The notes below the pieces were generated by a model. It did no database searches, was not told where the DNA came from, and was given only the letters and a program-made list of their open reading frames with translations. Below are positions 46,810 to 57,539 of a DNA stretch of 64,000 bases, piece by piece (positions within the stretch are counted from its first letter, which is position 1; each line of letters opens with the position of its first letter). A program made the translations under genes and the position numbers. Location of the stretch: assembly GCA_037127255.1 (NCBI GenBank), contig JBANSL010000017.1, forward strand, positions 44,649,745 through 44,713,744. The letters run 5' to 3'. Origin of the DNA: Persicaria tinctoria. Taxonomy: Eukaryota > Streptophyta > Magnoliopsida > Caryophyllales > Polygonaceae.

Positions 46810-48072
46810 GTGAGCGAAACACATTGCGAGTTGTTTATATTTTTACTAATCTTTCACATAGTTCTTTGTTTGTCTTTATTTGCAATGTCTAATAACCAGG
46901 GCAATGACTGGTACAATACCTTCATGGAGAACATAGCTAAGGTGAATGCCAGCATAGCTAGATTGGAAAGCAGCCTTGCGGCAATAGAGCTTCAGCGTTT
47001 TGGCTCTAATACGGTGTTTGGACAAGGAGTCCCACCTAGAGATGAAGTTCCACCAATTAAAAGGGAAGAAACTCATCCTATTCCTCCTAATAATGCTATT
47101 CAACATCATGTTTCTTCTAGCATAGATGCTTCTTTTATTACTGAAAATGCAGAGCATGTTGAAAATGATCAAGATCTTAATTTAATTGCCTATGATGATA
47201 ATGTTTGCATTGAATATGAGCATGTTGATTCTTTGATTGATTTAAATGTTCAACCTATGCCTTGTGATAATAATCAAAGAGAAGATTTATGTCATACTAC
47301 ATGCTTAGAAAAAGACAATGTTTCTAATATGATCGTTGATGAAAATTGTTCTAATATTGTTAGCCTTGAATTAATTGAAAAATCAGCTTTGAAAAAGGAT
47401 GAAAATTTGCTAGCATTGGATGGAAACTTAAGGATTAATGATCAAGCTCAAGTGCATATTCAATTAGGACATCATGACATTAATATGAAATCTGAATTGT
47501 GCACTAATCAAGTTTCTTTTCTTGATTTTGTAGATGAAGCTGAGACAATAATCATCAAGGAGTGGTCAATCCCTACAACAATCGGTCTTGAGATGAGTTT
47601 CCATGGGCATAAGGTTTTCGATCCAGGTGCTCGTGTGGATATCTTTGCGGAATCATATGCGACCTTGGATTCGAGGACGAATCCTTTTCAACAAAGGGAG
47701 ATTGATGCGGGACCATCCAAGACATCTTCGGATGATGTCTTTCTAAAAAGGAAGAAGAAGGCTCCACAATGGGAGAAGGTCCAAAGGTGGGAGCTTGGCG
47801 TTTTACACTCGTTCAGACTTTTGACAGCTTTTCGATGTCTCTGTAAAATGGGTCGTACGGATTCAATATTTATCGGATTGAGGAGGGCCATACCTTGTCG
47901 GAAAGAGGACGAAGAGATCTACACTTTTGCGGTTGAAGGTTTTTCCAGATTCAACATGGAGCTTGGCCGAAAATCAACATCTTTGCAAGATGTACTGTTT
48001 GGAACGAAAATCAGCACCTTATGTTACTATTTTCAGTATTCTTTTTACTTAAGTTATTTTAGGAAACTTTAG
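46810..48072 (+). CDS. ORF of the tandem LTR element, right copy, 420 residues
   Basis: One intact frame. From ATG at 46885 (MSNNQGNDWYNTFMENIAKV) the protein would have about 395 residues. It has a predicted helical N-terminus (IAKVNASIARLESSLAAIEL), an acidic middle rich in Asn and Asp, and a basic segment near FLKRKKKAPQWEKVQRWEL. The last 80 residues overlap or run into the LTR region. It carries no protease, RT or zinc knuckle. It may be gag-like or specific to this family; function unknown. Its conservation between the two copies may only reflect recent duplication. Confidence 0.55.
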   Translation: MSETHCELFIFLLIFHIVLCLSLFAMSNNQGNDWYNTFMENIAKVNASIARLESSLAAIELQRFGSNTVFGQGVPPRDEVPPIKREETHPIPPNNAIQHHVSSSIDASFITENAEHVENDQDLNLIAYDDNVCIEYEHVDSLIDLNVQPMPCDNNQREDLCHTTCLEKDNVSNMIVDENCSNIVSLELIEKSALKKDENLLALDGNLRINDQAQVHIQLGHHDINMKSELCTNQVSFLDFVDEAETIIIKEWSIPTTIGLEMSFHGHKVFDPGARVDIFAESYATLDSRTNPFQQREIDAGPSKTSSDDVFLKRKKKAPQWEKVQRWELGVLHSFRLLTAFRCLCKMGRTDSIFIGLRRAIPCRKEDEEIYTFAVEGFSRFNMELGRKSTSLQDVLFGTKISTLCYYFQYSFYLSYFRKL

Positions 48073-48669
48073 AGGTTATTTTATCTAATTCCTTTAAGTT
48101 GTTGTTTATCTTAAATCGGCCCAATATCAGCCTTGTATGGCTATATATTGCCGACACCCCTATGTTAAACAGACACGTTGAATGATATGAGAAAATCTCT
48201 CTTTTTGTGTGAAACACAATGAGTGTTTGTCGATTGAATAGAGCTGTGCTCTTCAATTGAAACTATTGGTATTGGTCTAGCTTGGTTTGCTTTGCCGTTC
48301 ATCAACTTCGCAAGACTTGGTGATCCTAATATCCACAAGCCCCCTCCTTGTGCCTTCAAGTTGTCCGCTTGATTGTGTAGGGTTGTAGAGGCGGGTTGTG
48401 TAGTCATAGATCGTTTCAGTCCTTATTAGGTCGTGTCTTTCAATTCTTGCTTATAAATTTCGAGTCGTTATTCATCATATTGTTGCTGCGTTGAGTCTTT
48501 CTTATTGTCGACATCAAGAGCCCTTGTTCTTGGTGATTCTTGCTGCGTCTTTATTTGTTCTTGATTAATCTTGATCGAGTTCTTGCTTTCTTGTTCAGTT
48601 CTTGAGTCTTTCTTTGAGTTCTTGCTTGATTGTCGAAGATCGGACCATCACACGGCTAACCCCGTATCA

Positions 48670-48724
48670 TTATATATAATAATAATAATTGATATCTTAC
48701 TAATTTATATAAAAAAAAAATTAA
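48670..48724. other. Short AT-rich spacer
   Basis: TAT-rich sequence between the right LTR and the MITE. Nothing recognised. Confidence 0.4.
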
Positions 48725-49247
48725 CAGTAGAACCTCCTTAAATTAATACTCGATAAATTAATAAGCACTCTAAATTGATAATTTTCTCCGGTTCGGTCTT
48801 GAGCCAGTGAAAAATTTAACACATTTTGATAAAAATATTTTCAACACCATATAGATATAAGGTCTGTAAAATATCATAAATTAATAAGTATATAAAAATT
48901 ACATAGAAATAACTAAAAAAAACTAAAACAACTTAGTAAAATACGATTATAGTGTTGTTTGTTTTTTCTTAAAACTTAAGTTGACTTGGTGCTCATCTCT
49001 AACTTCTCTTATCGCATCTAAATTTCTAACTTCTCTTTCTCGTCACTAGTTCCAAAGATATTGTATCGTCTTCAACTTCATCATCAACACTATAGTATCA
49101 AGAAGCCACAATTTCTTCTAAACTAAACTTTGGATGTCTGAACCTTCCTTCTTTAAATTCATAAATATTAACTTATCAATTAAATAACAAAAAATTAATA
49201 AAATATTATGATTTCGATTATCCTATTAATTTATAGAGGTTCTAAGG
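48725..49247. mobile_element. Emigrant/Lemi-like (pogo) MITE
   Basis: 523 bp. Left end CAGTAGAACCTCCTTAAATT; right end as reverse complement CCTTAGAACCTCTATAAATT. Such ends (CAGTA-AACCTCTATAAATTAATA) are characteristic of the plant pogo-type MITE Emigrant. TA follows on the right; the left flank is AA, so the TA duplication is imperfect. Confidence 0.7.
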
Positions 49248-49597
49248 TATGTCCAACTTATTATTTAGTTACCTTGTGTGTTCACACTGGCCAAAGTTTT
49301 TGTGCTCGATCGATCAACCTGAATATGACATTATTAGTACCAAAAATTAATGGAGGGACAGAGAAAACAACTGGATAAAATTAATGTGTCGTGTAACATG
49401 CTAAATATACAAGTGTGAATATGAACAATACATATTTGAGATATATATATACCGATCATTTTTAGCCTAAAAATGATCAGCATAGAATTAAGAATGTGAT
49501 CGACATGACAAACTAAAATGTGCGGCAAAAAAAAAAAAAAAAAAAAAACCAATATACATACATACATACATGTGTGTGTGGTATATATATATATATA
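49248..49597. other. AT-rich spacer with poly-A and (TA)n tracts
   Basis: A-run at about 49525-49548, then ATACATACA and (TA)n at 49582-49597, at which the next element begins. Confidence 0.5.
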
Positions 49598-49879
49598 GTA
49601 TGGATCTTTTGTTCACAACTCTTACGGTGTACCTTACACACAAATGTGGACCATTGATTTCATTGGGATGGATGATGGAGATTAAAAGATAGTTTTTCTT
49701 TTTTTTATTAATTAAGAGCAAGTGGGACCCGCCCACTTTTGTGACTAACTGGCAAAACGCTCCTATATAGGCGCGTGAATTCCATTTTCGGGAGAGGGTG
49801 ATATTGTGTAGTTACATGTGGGGCCCGGCTAAGAATCAAATCTTTATTTTTCGTTTCGGCTATATACACCGCAAATCCT

Positions 49880-50035
49880 CACGTTCTTAAAGACGTGCTT
49901 GCACGTCCTTAAAGACGTGCTTGCACGTCCTTAAGGACGTGCAAGTGGGGTGAGAGTCACCCGAACCCGGACGTGCAAGCACGTTTTTTTTTTTTAAACG
50001 TGCTTGCACGTCCTTAAGGACATGCAAGCCTGTCT
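49880..50035. repeat. Left subterminal palindrome cluster
   Basis: At least four copies of ACGTCCTTAA(A/G)GACGTGC-like sequence in alternating orientation. The 20-bp form GCACGTCCTTAAGGACGTGC is a perfect palindrome. Matching copies lie near the right end at 52195-52315. Confidence 0.75.
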
Positions 50036-50123
50036 AGTAAAAGACGAAGAGGACGTGCCTCTTCGTCTTCGTCTTCATTCACCGGAGAAATTGAGAGAGA
50101 GAGAGAGCGATCGCCGGAGCTTG

Positions 50124-50158
<35 letters not shown>

Positions 50159-51947
50159 GAGAGAGATGGAGACAAAAAGAGAGAGAGAGCTCGAGGCGGC
50201 GGTGGCGGCCATGGAGGCGGATCTGCTGGCGGCGACGGAGGTTGGTGGTGGTGCGACGGCGATGGAGGTGGAGGGTGGTGGAGCATCGGGGGAGGCGGTG
50301 GCGGTGGAGCCGGTGGCTGAGGAGACGGTGGTGCTGGCGGCTTTGGCAGAGGAGGAGGGTGGTGGTGGTGGGGCGGCGTCTGGCGCCGGCGAAGGAGGCC
50401 GAGCGGTGGCCGAGGAGAAGGGTGGTGGTGCTGGGGCGGCGTCAGGAGACGAAGCAGTGGCGGAGGCGGACGACGGTCTATTACCGCCGCTGAAGCATCG
50501 GACGATTGAGGTGTCTCCGATCCCGACTCCACCGGTATGTTATTTGAATTACTTTTTGTTTGATTTATTTTGATAGTTTTAAAATATGATGTGATAGATT
50601 ATATTATAGTTTTATAATAAAAGTTTATAGAATATGATTGATAATATATACTGGTTGATAGAATATAATTGATAATATTTTGTTTGATTTATTTATATAT
50701 TATAATATTTTTTTATAGTATATAGTTTGATAGAAAAGAATATAGTTTTAATTTGATAGAATATAATAGATAGTATATATTCAAATAAATAGAAAAAAAT
50801 TACAATTGAAAGACAATAAAAAACATTAAAATATATTACAATACTTCTAAAGTATTTAATTAACATTAAAATATATTTGAATATATTCAAATATATTCAA
50901 ATACATAGAAAAAAATTACAATTGAATGACAATAAAAAACATTAAAAAATATTAAAATACTTCAAAATTATTTAATTAACATTAAAATATATTTAAATAT
51001 ATTCAAATACATAAAAATAAATTAATATAATTGTAATACTTAATTAACATTAAAATATAATAAAAGACAATAAAACATATGAAAATATATTAAAATACAT
51101 CAAAAGACATTAGAATAATATTAAAATACATTAAAATATACTGAAAAGACATTAATATTCAACTGGATCATAATAACAGGCAGGGAGGCTCACAAGGGGT
51201 GATGGTACCCTTCGGCCTATTAGGTTCGGCGACCGGGCAACGGTCAGCCAGGTACAGGAGTCTACGGTACCCCCCGATCAGACAGTCGACGATCTACTTG
51301 CGTCTGCAGAGCGCTTACAACCGTCGATGGGGACGCCCCCGGCCGACGAGCACGACAACTTCTGGAAGGGTCTGCCGGGTTGGGATCCTTCGGGTGATGC
51401 GATGATGGGGTTGCAGCCTTCATTAGAGCCCCCTGAGGTTTTGAGTAGCTGTATTACCGACGTAGTCGGTGGGCGACGGGCCGACATGGGTAGACCGCCT
51501 ACTCGTGTTCCACCGACCATCCCGGATAGAGCTACCCATTATGGGTTTAGTATTTGCAACGGTATATCAGATTCCTCTCGTCGTCCTAGCTTGGCATCAT
51601 CCGTTCACATGTCTCCCCATGATCTCGCCGACACCTGCTAACAACCCTCAATCAGCAACTCTTGGTGTAGCCTGCATCGGAAACCAAGACTATTTTGCCG
51701 CGGTACGACTGCAAACGTCTTTTTTATTACCTATTCATGCTTTTCATATATATGTCAATACTCTAACTCTAATTTACCGTTCTCATAGATCTGGTTGCGT
51801 CCTAACGGTCCTCTTCCGCCGCCTCCGCCAGAATGGTGCGAACATCATCATCCGAGCGTGGAAGGATGGGATGCTCCATTTCAAGCTCAGATTGAGAGAT
51901 TTCGAGCCTTGTGTATCGAGTCCGGCCGCCCTTTACTATTTTCCTAG
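50004..51947 (+). CDS. Apparently intact four-exon gene of unknown function inside the 2.5-kb element
   Basis: Exons: 50004 (or ATG at 50166) to 50534; 51180-51561; 51656-51702; 51789-51947 ending in TAG. Introns begin GTATGT, GTATAT and GTACGA and all end in AG. The phases match (0, 1, 0), and the joined frame of 372 codons (318 from the second ATG) is open. Exon 1 starts with Arg/Glu-rich repeats from a GA microsatellite, then Glu/Ala/Gly/Val-rich low complexity. Exons 2-4 look like a real domain: TVDDLLASAERLQPS, FWKGLPGWDPSGDAMMGL, RATHYGFSICN, then IWLRPNGPLPPPPPEWC and PFQAQIERFRALCIESGRP. No known family is recognised. It could be a captured host gene or a transposon gene. Exon 1 is much richer in GC than intron 1. 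Confidence 0.6.
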
Positions 51948-52151
51948 ATTGTATTCCACAACTTTATTAAAATTATGAATGTAACCCTTTTTTTCCACTC
52001 TTTGTAACGTTATTCGCATATTATCCGATTGAAAACCTTAACAATTATTTTTTTCTATTTAATTTGACCCTAAATCCTTCAACTCACCTAGCTAAACACT
52101 TCAATTTTATCAATTAACATTACAAAACCGGCAGAAAATCTAAACTCTATA

Positions 52152-52172
52152 CCCTAAACCCTAAACCCTAAA
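52152..52172 (+). repeat. Short interstitial telomere-type repeat
   Basis: Three perfect CCCTAAA units with further partial units around them, close to the right subterminal palindromes of the 2.5-kb element. Too short for a chromosome end. Confidence 0.8.
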
Positions 52173-52194
52173 CGCAAAACCCTAACTAGGGTTT

Positions 52195-52345
52195 GCACGT
52201 CCTTAACAACGTGCAAGTATTGCACGTCCTACGTCCTAGCACGTTGTTAAGGACGTGCAAGTCATTGCTAGTGGATGTGCACAATCCTAGACCTGCACGT
52301 CCTTAAGGACGTGCAAATCCTTAATCTGGATTTGCGGTGTATATA
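52195..52345. repeat. Right subterminal palindrome cluster and terminus
   Basis: It contains GCACGTCCTTAACAACGTGC, then further copies including the perfect 20-bp palindrome at about 52293-52312, and the terminus GGATTTGCGGTGTATATAG. Confidence 0.75.
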
Positions 52346-52362
52346 GTGACACCCTTATTTTT

Positions 52363-53780
52363 TATTTAAAGTAATTCTATCTTTTCTTTTTTTTGAATAA
52401 ATAATTCTAGCTTATTTAATGTAACTATCCACAAATTTGGTAATTCTAATCATATATCATCTTTTACACCGTACAAATTTGGAGTTAGTTACAGTATATT
52501 ATATAGTACATCCATTCCCTTTTTTAATATATTATAATTAGCATGTAATTTATCCATATCTTTTTTATCTTTAAATATTTCGATTTGGATCAAAACAAAT
52601 CATTAAGAAACACGATCAATTCCTCTATATAATGTCAATATTATAGTTGTACGTAGAATTAAAAAGGTTAAATTACACTGAATAATAATGGTTCTCTTAT
52701 TTTAAAACCGATGAAAAACTGGGATCTTAAACAGAGTCAGGGCTAGAACACAAATGCACTTGTATTAAAATCAAAATATAAATGGGTTAAAAATGGGCAA
52801 CCAAGAAACAAAAACAAAAACGAATACTCTAAACTGTAAACGGGTTATAAAAAAAATGACGATTCCATTGAATAATATCCATAATAAATTTGATCTCGTG
52901 ACTAAAAGCGGTCAAATACACGGAATATACTAATGGGCTTTGACACCAGTGCAGTTGTGGTAAAACAAAAATATAAATGGATTCACAATGGGCACCTAGA
53001 AACAAAAAACACATTAATGAATACCCTTCACTGTACATGGACCGAAAAAATAAACCATTCCGCTGAATAATATCCATAATAAAATTGTACGTCGAATTTA
53101 AAACATTAGATTACACTGAATAATAACGGTTATTGTGTTGATAAACCGATGACCAACTAGAAACACGAAGGGAGTCGTAATGAGCTAGATCACAAATGCA
53201 CTTGTAGTAAACTCAATAAAAATGGATGCAGAATGGGCAGCTTAGAAACAAAAAGACATTAACGAAAACTCAACTCTAAACGGACTAAGAATACCAACAA
53301 TTCTGATGAATAATATCCAAATTATAGTTCTATGCAGAATGAAAAACATTCGATTATACCGAATAATACCGGTTATTTTATTTTTAACCCTGCACATGAA
53401 TATCAAAACTCAAAACCAATCCAATACATTCATCAAAATTGGGGGTTACCCATCAATAGAGTTCCTTTCTTCTTCCCTACAACAAATTGGCCCCTACCAC
53501 CATTGAAATTCAACCTCTCAGAATGTAATAAACCAAAGAAACCATCATTTGACTGAATAATTTCATATGAACAAGTCAATTTCAACATACGTACTTACAA
53601 TAAGCCAAAATGGTCCTAAACATCAAAATCACTTTAAAAACAGTGAAATCGATGAATAATCTCAAGGACAAAGAGTGCAATAATAAAATCATGCATTTGT
53701 TGAAAACATCCCCAATTACCTAACCATTATCAAGGAAAAATAGTGAAATCAGTGAATAATATCCCGTAAACACACATATA
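52363..53780. repeat. Degenerate tandem repeats inside the 4.7-kb element
   Basis: Phrases such as aataatatccataataaa (52870, 53067, 53309) and gaataat-(a)-cggtta (52679, 53117, 53359) recur at about 200-245 bp. There is no coding sequence. The first 250 bp (52363-52620) show no repeat. Confidence 0.5.
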
Positions 53781-53879
53781 TGACCAAAATCCAAAAAAAA
53801 AAACTCCAAACCAAACCAAAAAATCATCAAAAGTGGACCTTACCCATTATTGGTGTTGTTGTCTTCAACCCTTCAACAA

Positions 53880-54150
53880 CCCCACTCCCAATCACCACCG
53901 GAGTGAACAACGCAGTTGGAATCCCCTACCGGAATCACAGATTTTCGCCTCCACATCGACGCCGCGCGGCTCTTCCTCATGAACACCAGGAGCCAAAATC
54001 GCAGTCGGAACCGCCGGTATGGATGTGCACAACGTTGTCGTCACCGGCGATCCTTCTATCGGGAGCTCCTATGGCAGTTTCGAGTGGTTACAGCAATGGC
54101 GATTTTGGAGGACCAATTTGAAAAGGCGTTGGGAAGAGGACGACTTTAGT
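53880..54150 (+). other. GC-rich segment with overlapping open frames, possibly captured gene sequence
   Basis: Base composition is clearly richer in GC than the surroundings. Open frames at 53780-54121, 53916-54149 and 54019-54207 overlap and none has a recognised domain. Captured 5' gene sequence next to a terminal repeat is typical of Pack-MULEs, so this is suggested but not shown. Confidence 0.35.
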
Positions 54151-54364
54151 TTTAGGGTTTTAATTAGCTTCCTTTTCATGCGCCACACTCTCCATTGTTT
54201 GGGTTGAGAATAGTTTTTTTTTGTTTTTTATTTTTAAATCCGATCACACGGCGGAATCTCCTCCCTCCATTCCATTAAGATCAATGGATGAGATTTGTGT
54301 ACAAGGTACACTATAAGGGTTGTGAACACCAGAATATATATATATTTATATTTATTTATTTTTG

Positions 54365-54600
54365 AGGAAAGAATTCAGATAGCAAAAGCGATCCTATAGC
54401 AGCCCGTAGGATGAGGTCCTCGAGACCTGGATTAGTTTGGATGTCGCTAGATCTAGAAGAACGACAAATGTGTGCAACCTTATCAGCCGTTCTATTACCC
54501 AATCCGTGGACATGTCAGAAAGAAACATACGCCACATGTGACAGCAAATTCCTAATGTCTGCTGTGAGAAGTTCGATTTCGAATGGCAGACGCCTTTTTG
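54365..54600 (-). pseudogene. Fragment of a LINE RNase H-like domain
   Basis: The minus-strand frame reads LTADIRNLLSHVAYVSF, a stop (TGA), HVHGLGNRTADKVAHIC. This is the usual end of the RVT_3-type RNase H of plant LINEs (F-HV-R--N--AD-LA). The stop sits where a Ser (TCA) would be expected. The rest of the LINE is missing. Confidence 0.65.
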
Positions 54601-54630
54601 GTTGAGATGTCGAATAATGTATATATATAG

Positions 54631-54953
54631 ATTGGTCCAGTTGTACACAACTATTATGGGGTACACATGTCGTATCGTGTAAACGAAAATTATTTGTTTC
54701 TTTTCTAATAATATACTATTCGTTTGTTTTCACATAATTATTCGGTTATAAAAATGTTATTATTCATTTAAAAAATTGTTAAAAATAACGATTTTTTTTT
54801 TCTAATGAATAATCACGTACCATCGAATAATTTCATTCTAATTAATAAACACCTACTATCACCGAATGATCAAAAGTTACTTTTAATAACAATCATTGAT
54901 ATTTTTAGTTTAACGGTCCAGATTTGCTAACATAATACACTTTAAGGATTCTG
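54631..54953. mobile_element. About 320-bp MITE between (TA)n tracts
   Basis: The left end contains GTACACAACTATTATGGGGT; the right end (reverse complement) contains ATCCTTAAAGTGTATTATGT and CAAATCTGGACCGTTAA. It is related in sequence to the element at 56895 (shared words attattcg, cacataattattc) and to the ends of the 4.7-kb element. The inverted match is imperfect. Confidence 0.5.
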
Positions 54954-55090
54954 TAATGTATATACATATATATACATATATATATACATAATACATACAT
55001 ATATATATATATATATGTATATGTATTATGTATATATATATGTATATACATTACATATATACATATATATATACATATATATATAAATAC

Positions 55091-55122
<32 letters not shown>

Positions 55123-55332
55123 GTATACATATATGTGTATACATACATATATATATATATGTATACATATATGTGTATACATATATGTATACATATATGT
55201 GTATACATATATGTATACATATATATGTATACATATATATGTATACATATATGTATACATATATATGTACATATATATGTATACATATATGTATACATAT
55301 ATATGTATACATATATATGTATACATATATGT

Positions 55333-55412
<80 letters not shown>
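54954..55412. repeat. TA-rich minisatellite
   Basis: Units such as GTATACATATAT and ATACATATATATGT repeated over about 370 bp, then pure (TA)n at 55337-55410. All open frames here (both strands, runs of Tyr-Ile-Met-His) are products of the repeat, not genes. Confidence 0.95.
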
Positions 55413-55413
<1 letters not shown>

Positions 55414-56069
55414 ATCAAAAGAATAAAAATAATAATAACATAGGACTACATACAAAAACATGTTGACTAGCTAGCAATAGGCTCACTTTTTTTTTTTTTT
55501 TTTAAGCAAGATAAGAATTCGGTTCTCCACACAAGCCTAGATAAACCGAGAAACCGAACAAGTCGATAGATAGACTAACCATCGTGTACAACCGAAAAAA
55601 CATACAGAAATAAATGACTGAAGCAAATAACAAAAATAAAAGTACAAGTTGTTCTACACCTAAAGAAAGAAAGAAAGAATTAATGCTCACTTCATAACAT
55701 ATACAATAACTAAATGATGCACGAAGTACTTTGAAAGACTTAAACTATAGAATGTGTACTTGTTATTCTAGACAGTTGTAATTAAAATACTAGGTAGCTA
55801 AAGCTAGGCAAAATTAAGTAATTAAAGTAATGGATATTGAAAAGCGTCAACCATTCACCGTGGAGTGTGCAAATTACATTGAGAAGACTCCAAATCTGAA
55901 GCATTTCGAGGTCAAGGGGATCGATAAACAAAAAAAAGGGCAATAGAGATTAACAAGCCATGGCCATGCATGCAATCTTAGATCCTCTCCAACTTGCACC
56001 AAGACAATCAAGTGGTAGACATCCCCTCCCCCCCCCTTTTTTTTTTTTTCTATATCGGCGTTCCCCATC

Positions 56070-56103
<34 letters not shown>
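55413..56103. other. Spacer with poly-T runs and (TA)n, no gene seen
   Basis: T-runs at about 55489-55504 and 56038-56050, and (TA)n at about 56077-56104, where the next element starts. Open frames here lack any domain. Confidence 0.45.
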
Positions 56104-56106
<3 letters not shown>

Positions 56107-56873
56107 CAACTTTCCAGTGAGTACACCTCTTATTGTGTAATGAGGGGAGAAATGTGGTGCGTTGGATGAAAAAATATCAATGGTTAATAATCAACTAGAA
56201 TTCCTATTTAATTAATTAGAAAAGAAAACTAAAAAAAAAGAATTAACTGCTTCTTTCTCTCCTACGTAAACCGCTTCTACGTCTTCTTTCTTAGATTTTC
56301 CCTATCTTCTTTTTTTATCTTCTCTTTGAATTATCAATTATTCACATTTAATAGATATAATATTCAAATATATTACAGTGCAAATTCTTTTTTATGTAAA
56401 GTAAAAAATTACAACATCTACAATTGTAATACACGTCAATAAATTAAAATAATAGGAATACTGGTAAATATGAATATGAAAAATCATCTCATGTTATTTA
56501 AATTAAAAAATTGAAGACATTAAATATGAATCTTAACTAATTGCAAAAATTTACAAGTGAAGCTAGCATATTGTTTTTACTCCATAATCATATCATTGAA
56601 GGTAATAAGTGGAGGGTGTTGTCAGATTTGGTATAACGAAGTAAGCGGTTACAAGGGATTTACTAAAGAGATACAGTTTCATACCCCTTAAATATGTAAC
56701 CGATTAATATTCATATTTAACGTTAAATATGAATACTAGAAGGTAGTTATATCAACGCTTAATTAAACGTGTTATTTTAGAAGCAAATCCAGTGCGTTCA
56801 TTTTTTATGATCCAATGATCCACCTTTGTCCCCACGTTTCATGGTAAGTGGTGTCCTCACCGGAAAGAGCCCC
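56104..56873. mobile_element. About 770-bp TIR element between (TA)n tracts
   Basis: The left end reads AACAACTTTCCAGTGAGTAC and the right end (reverse complement) GGGGCTCTTTCCGGTGAGGA; both continue with ACACC-CTTA, then G-GG and TTGGAT, over about 65 bp. It lies directly between (TA)n at 56077-56104 and at 56874-56894. It has no coding sequence. Confidence 0.65.
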
Positions 56874-56894
56874 TATATATATATATATATATAT

Positions 56895-57248
56895 GGGTTG
56901 GTTCCGGTCTACTCAACCCTTAACGGTGTATCATGTACTCAGAAATTATTCGTCTATTTGTTCATGATTATTCGTCTGTTTTTACATAATTATTCATCTG
57001 TAAAAAGAGTGTAAAAAATATAAATTTTATATTTTTTATTCCACTGAATAATTTTATTCCACTGAATAATCTCCCAAATAATTTTACATAATTATTCACC
57101 ACCGAATAATTTTATTCCACTGAATAATCTCCCAATACCATCGAATAATCAGAAGTTACTTTTAATCTCATCTGTTGATCTTCTTAATTCAATGACCCAG
57201 ATTTGTTCACATGATACACGTTAAGGGCTGAGTACATATGATATATCC
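56895..57248. mobile_element. About 350-bp MITE between (TA)n tracts
   Basis: The left end contains CTCAACCCTTAACGGTGTAT; the right end (reverse complement) contains CTCAGCCCTTAACGTGTATC and AAATCTGGGTCATTGA. The interior has repeated attattc(a/g)tctg and ccactgaataat words. A partial third member lies at 59650-59790. Confidence 0.65.
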
Positions 57249-57539
57249 TCTCTCTCTCTGTATAAATATATATAAATATATATATATATATATAGGGTTT
57301 ACTTCAAATGTAAAAACTCCTTAACGTGTAAAATTTGCTTATCGCGTAAAATTAGCTAATGGGCCTAATTTAATTACTAATGGGCCTAATTTCATTAGTA
57401 GAATATCTGCCCCCCTTGCCAATGCGTGTGCCCCCCTTCTCGGACCAGATTTTTTTAATTTTTTTTTTTTAAAAATTTTTTATAAAAAATTCTTTTTAAA
57501 ATTTTTTTTTTTGTCCCAGAATTTTTTTTTCGTGTTGAC

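Larger units (their letters stand above)
42745..48669 (+). mobile_element. Tandem pair of a non-autonomous LTR retrotransposon sharing a middle LTR
   Basis: 42745-45541 and 45871-48669 are near-identical (about 2.8 kb each, offset 3126 bp). Each holds a leader with (TA)n and A-runs, one ORF, and an LTR with the TATA-like gctatatattgcc and end CCCCGTATCA. After the first LTR come an initiator tRNA-Met site (45545-45556) and 329 bp of internal DNA absent from the truncated left copy. The layout is thus internal-LTR-internal-LTR, with the left LTR lost at the gypsy junction. LTR start positions cannot be fixed because both copies share the upstream sequence. Confidence 0.75.
49852..52354 (+). 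mobile_element. 2.5-kb TIR element with 8-bp duplication and palindromic subterminal repeats, carrying a four-exon gene
   Basis: The flanks TTATTTTT lie at 49844-49851 and 52355-52362. Left end CGTTTCGGCTATATACACCG; right end (reverse complement) GGGTGTCACTATATACACCG, both followed by CAAATCC. Subterminal palindromes of the type GCACGTCCTTAAGGACGTGC lie at 49880-50030 and 52195-52315. The 163-bp MITE at 15650 has the same ends. The superfamily is uncertain: an 8-bp duplication fits hAT or an atypical MULE, and the ends are not typical of either. No transposase is recognised unless the unknown gene is one. Confidence 0.75.
49598..54334. mobile_element. 4.7-kb TIR element between (TA)n tracts (MULE-like), carrying a nested 2.5-kb element
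   Basis: The left end contains GTTCACAACTCTTACGGTGT and TGGACCATTGAT; the right end (reverse complement) contains GTTCACAACCCTTATAGTGT and CATCCATTGAT. The match extends about 75 bp. Both flanks are TATATATAT. Internally it holds the nested element, degenerate repeats and a GC-rich segment at 53880-54150. No transposase is seen, so it is non-autonomous. The ends share a theme with the elements at 54631, 56104 and 56895. Confidence 0.7.

Noticed and set aside
50014..50532. 172-codon Pro/His-rich frame on the minus strand
   Set aside because: It is the shadow of exon 1 of the plus-strand gene, which has matching splice sites; the minus frame has none.
52152..52172. Chromosome end
   Set aside because: Only three telomere-type units, flanked by transposon sequence on both sides.
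54905..55461. Several open frames of 79-136 codons on both strands
   Set aside because: They are Tyr/Ile/Met/His runs read from a TA-rich minisatellite in every frame.
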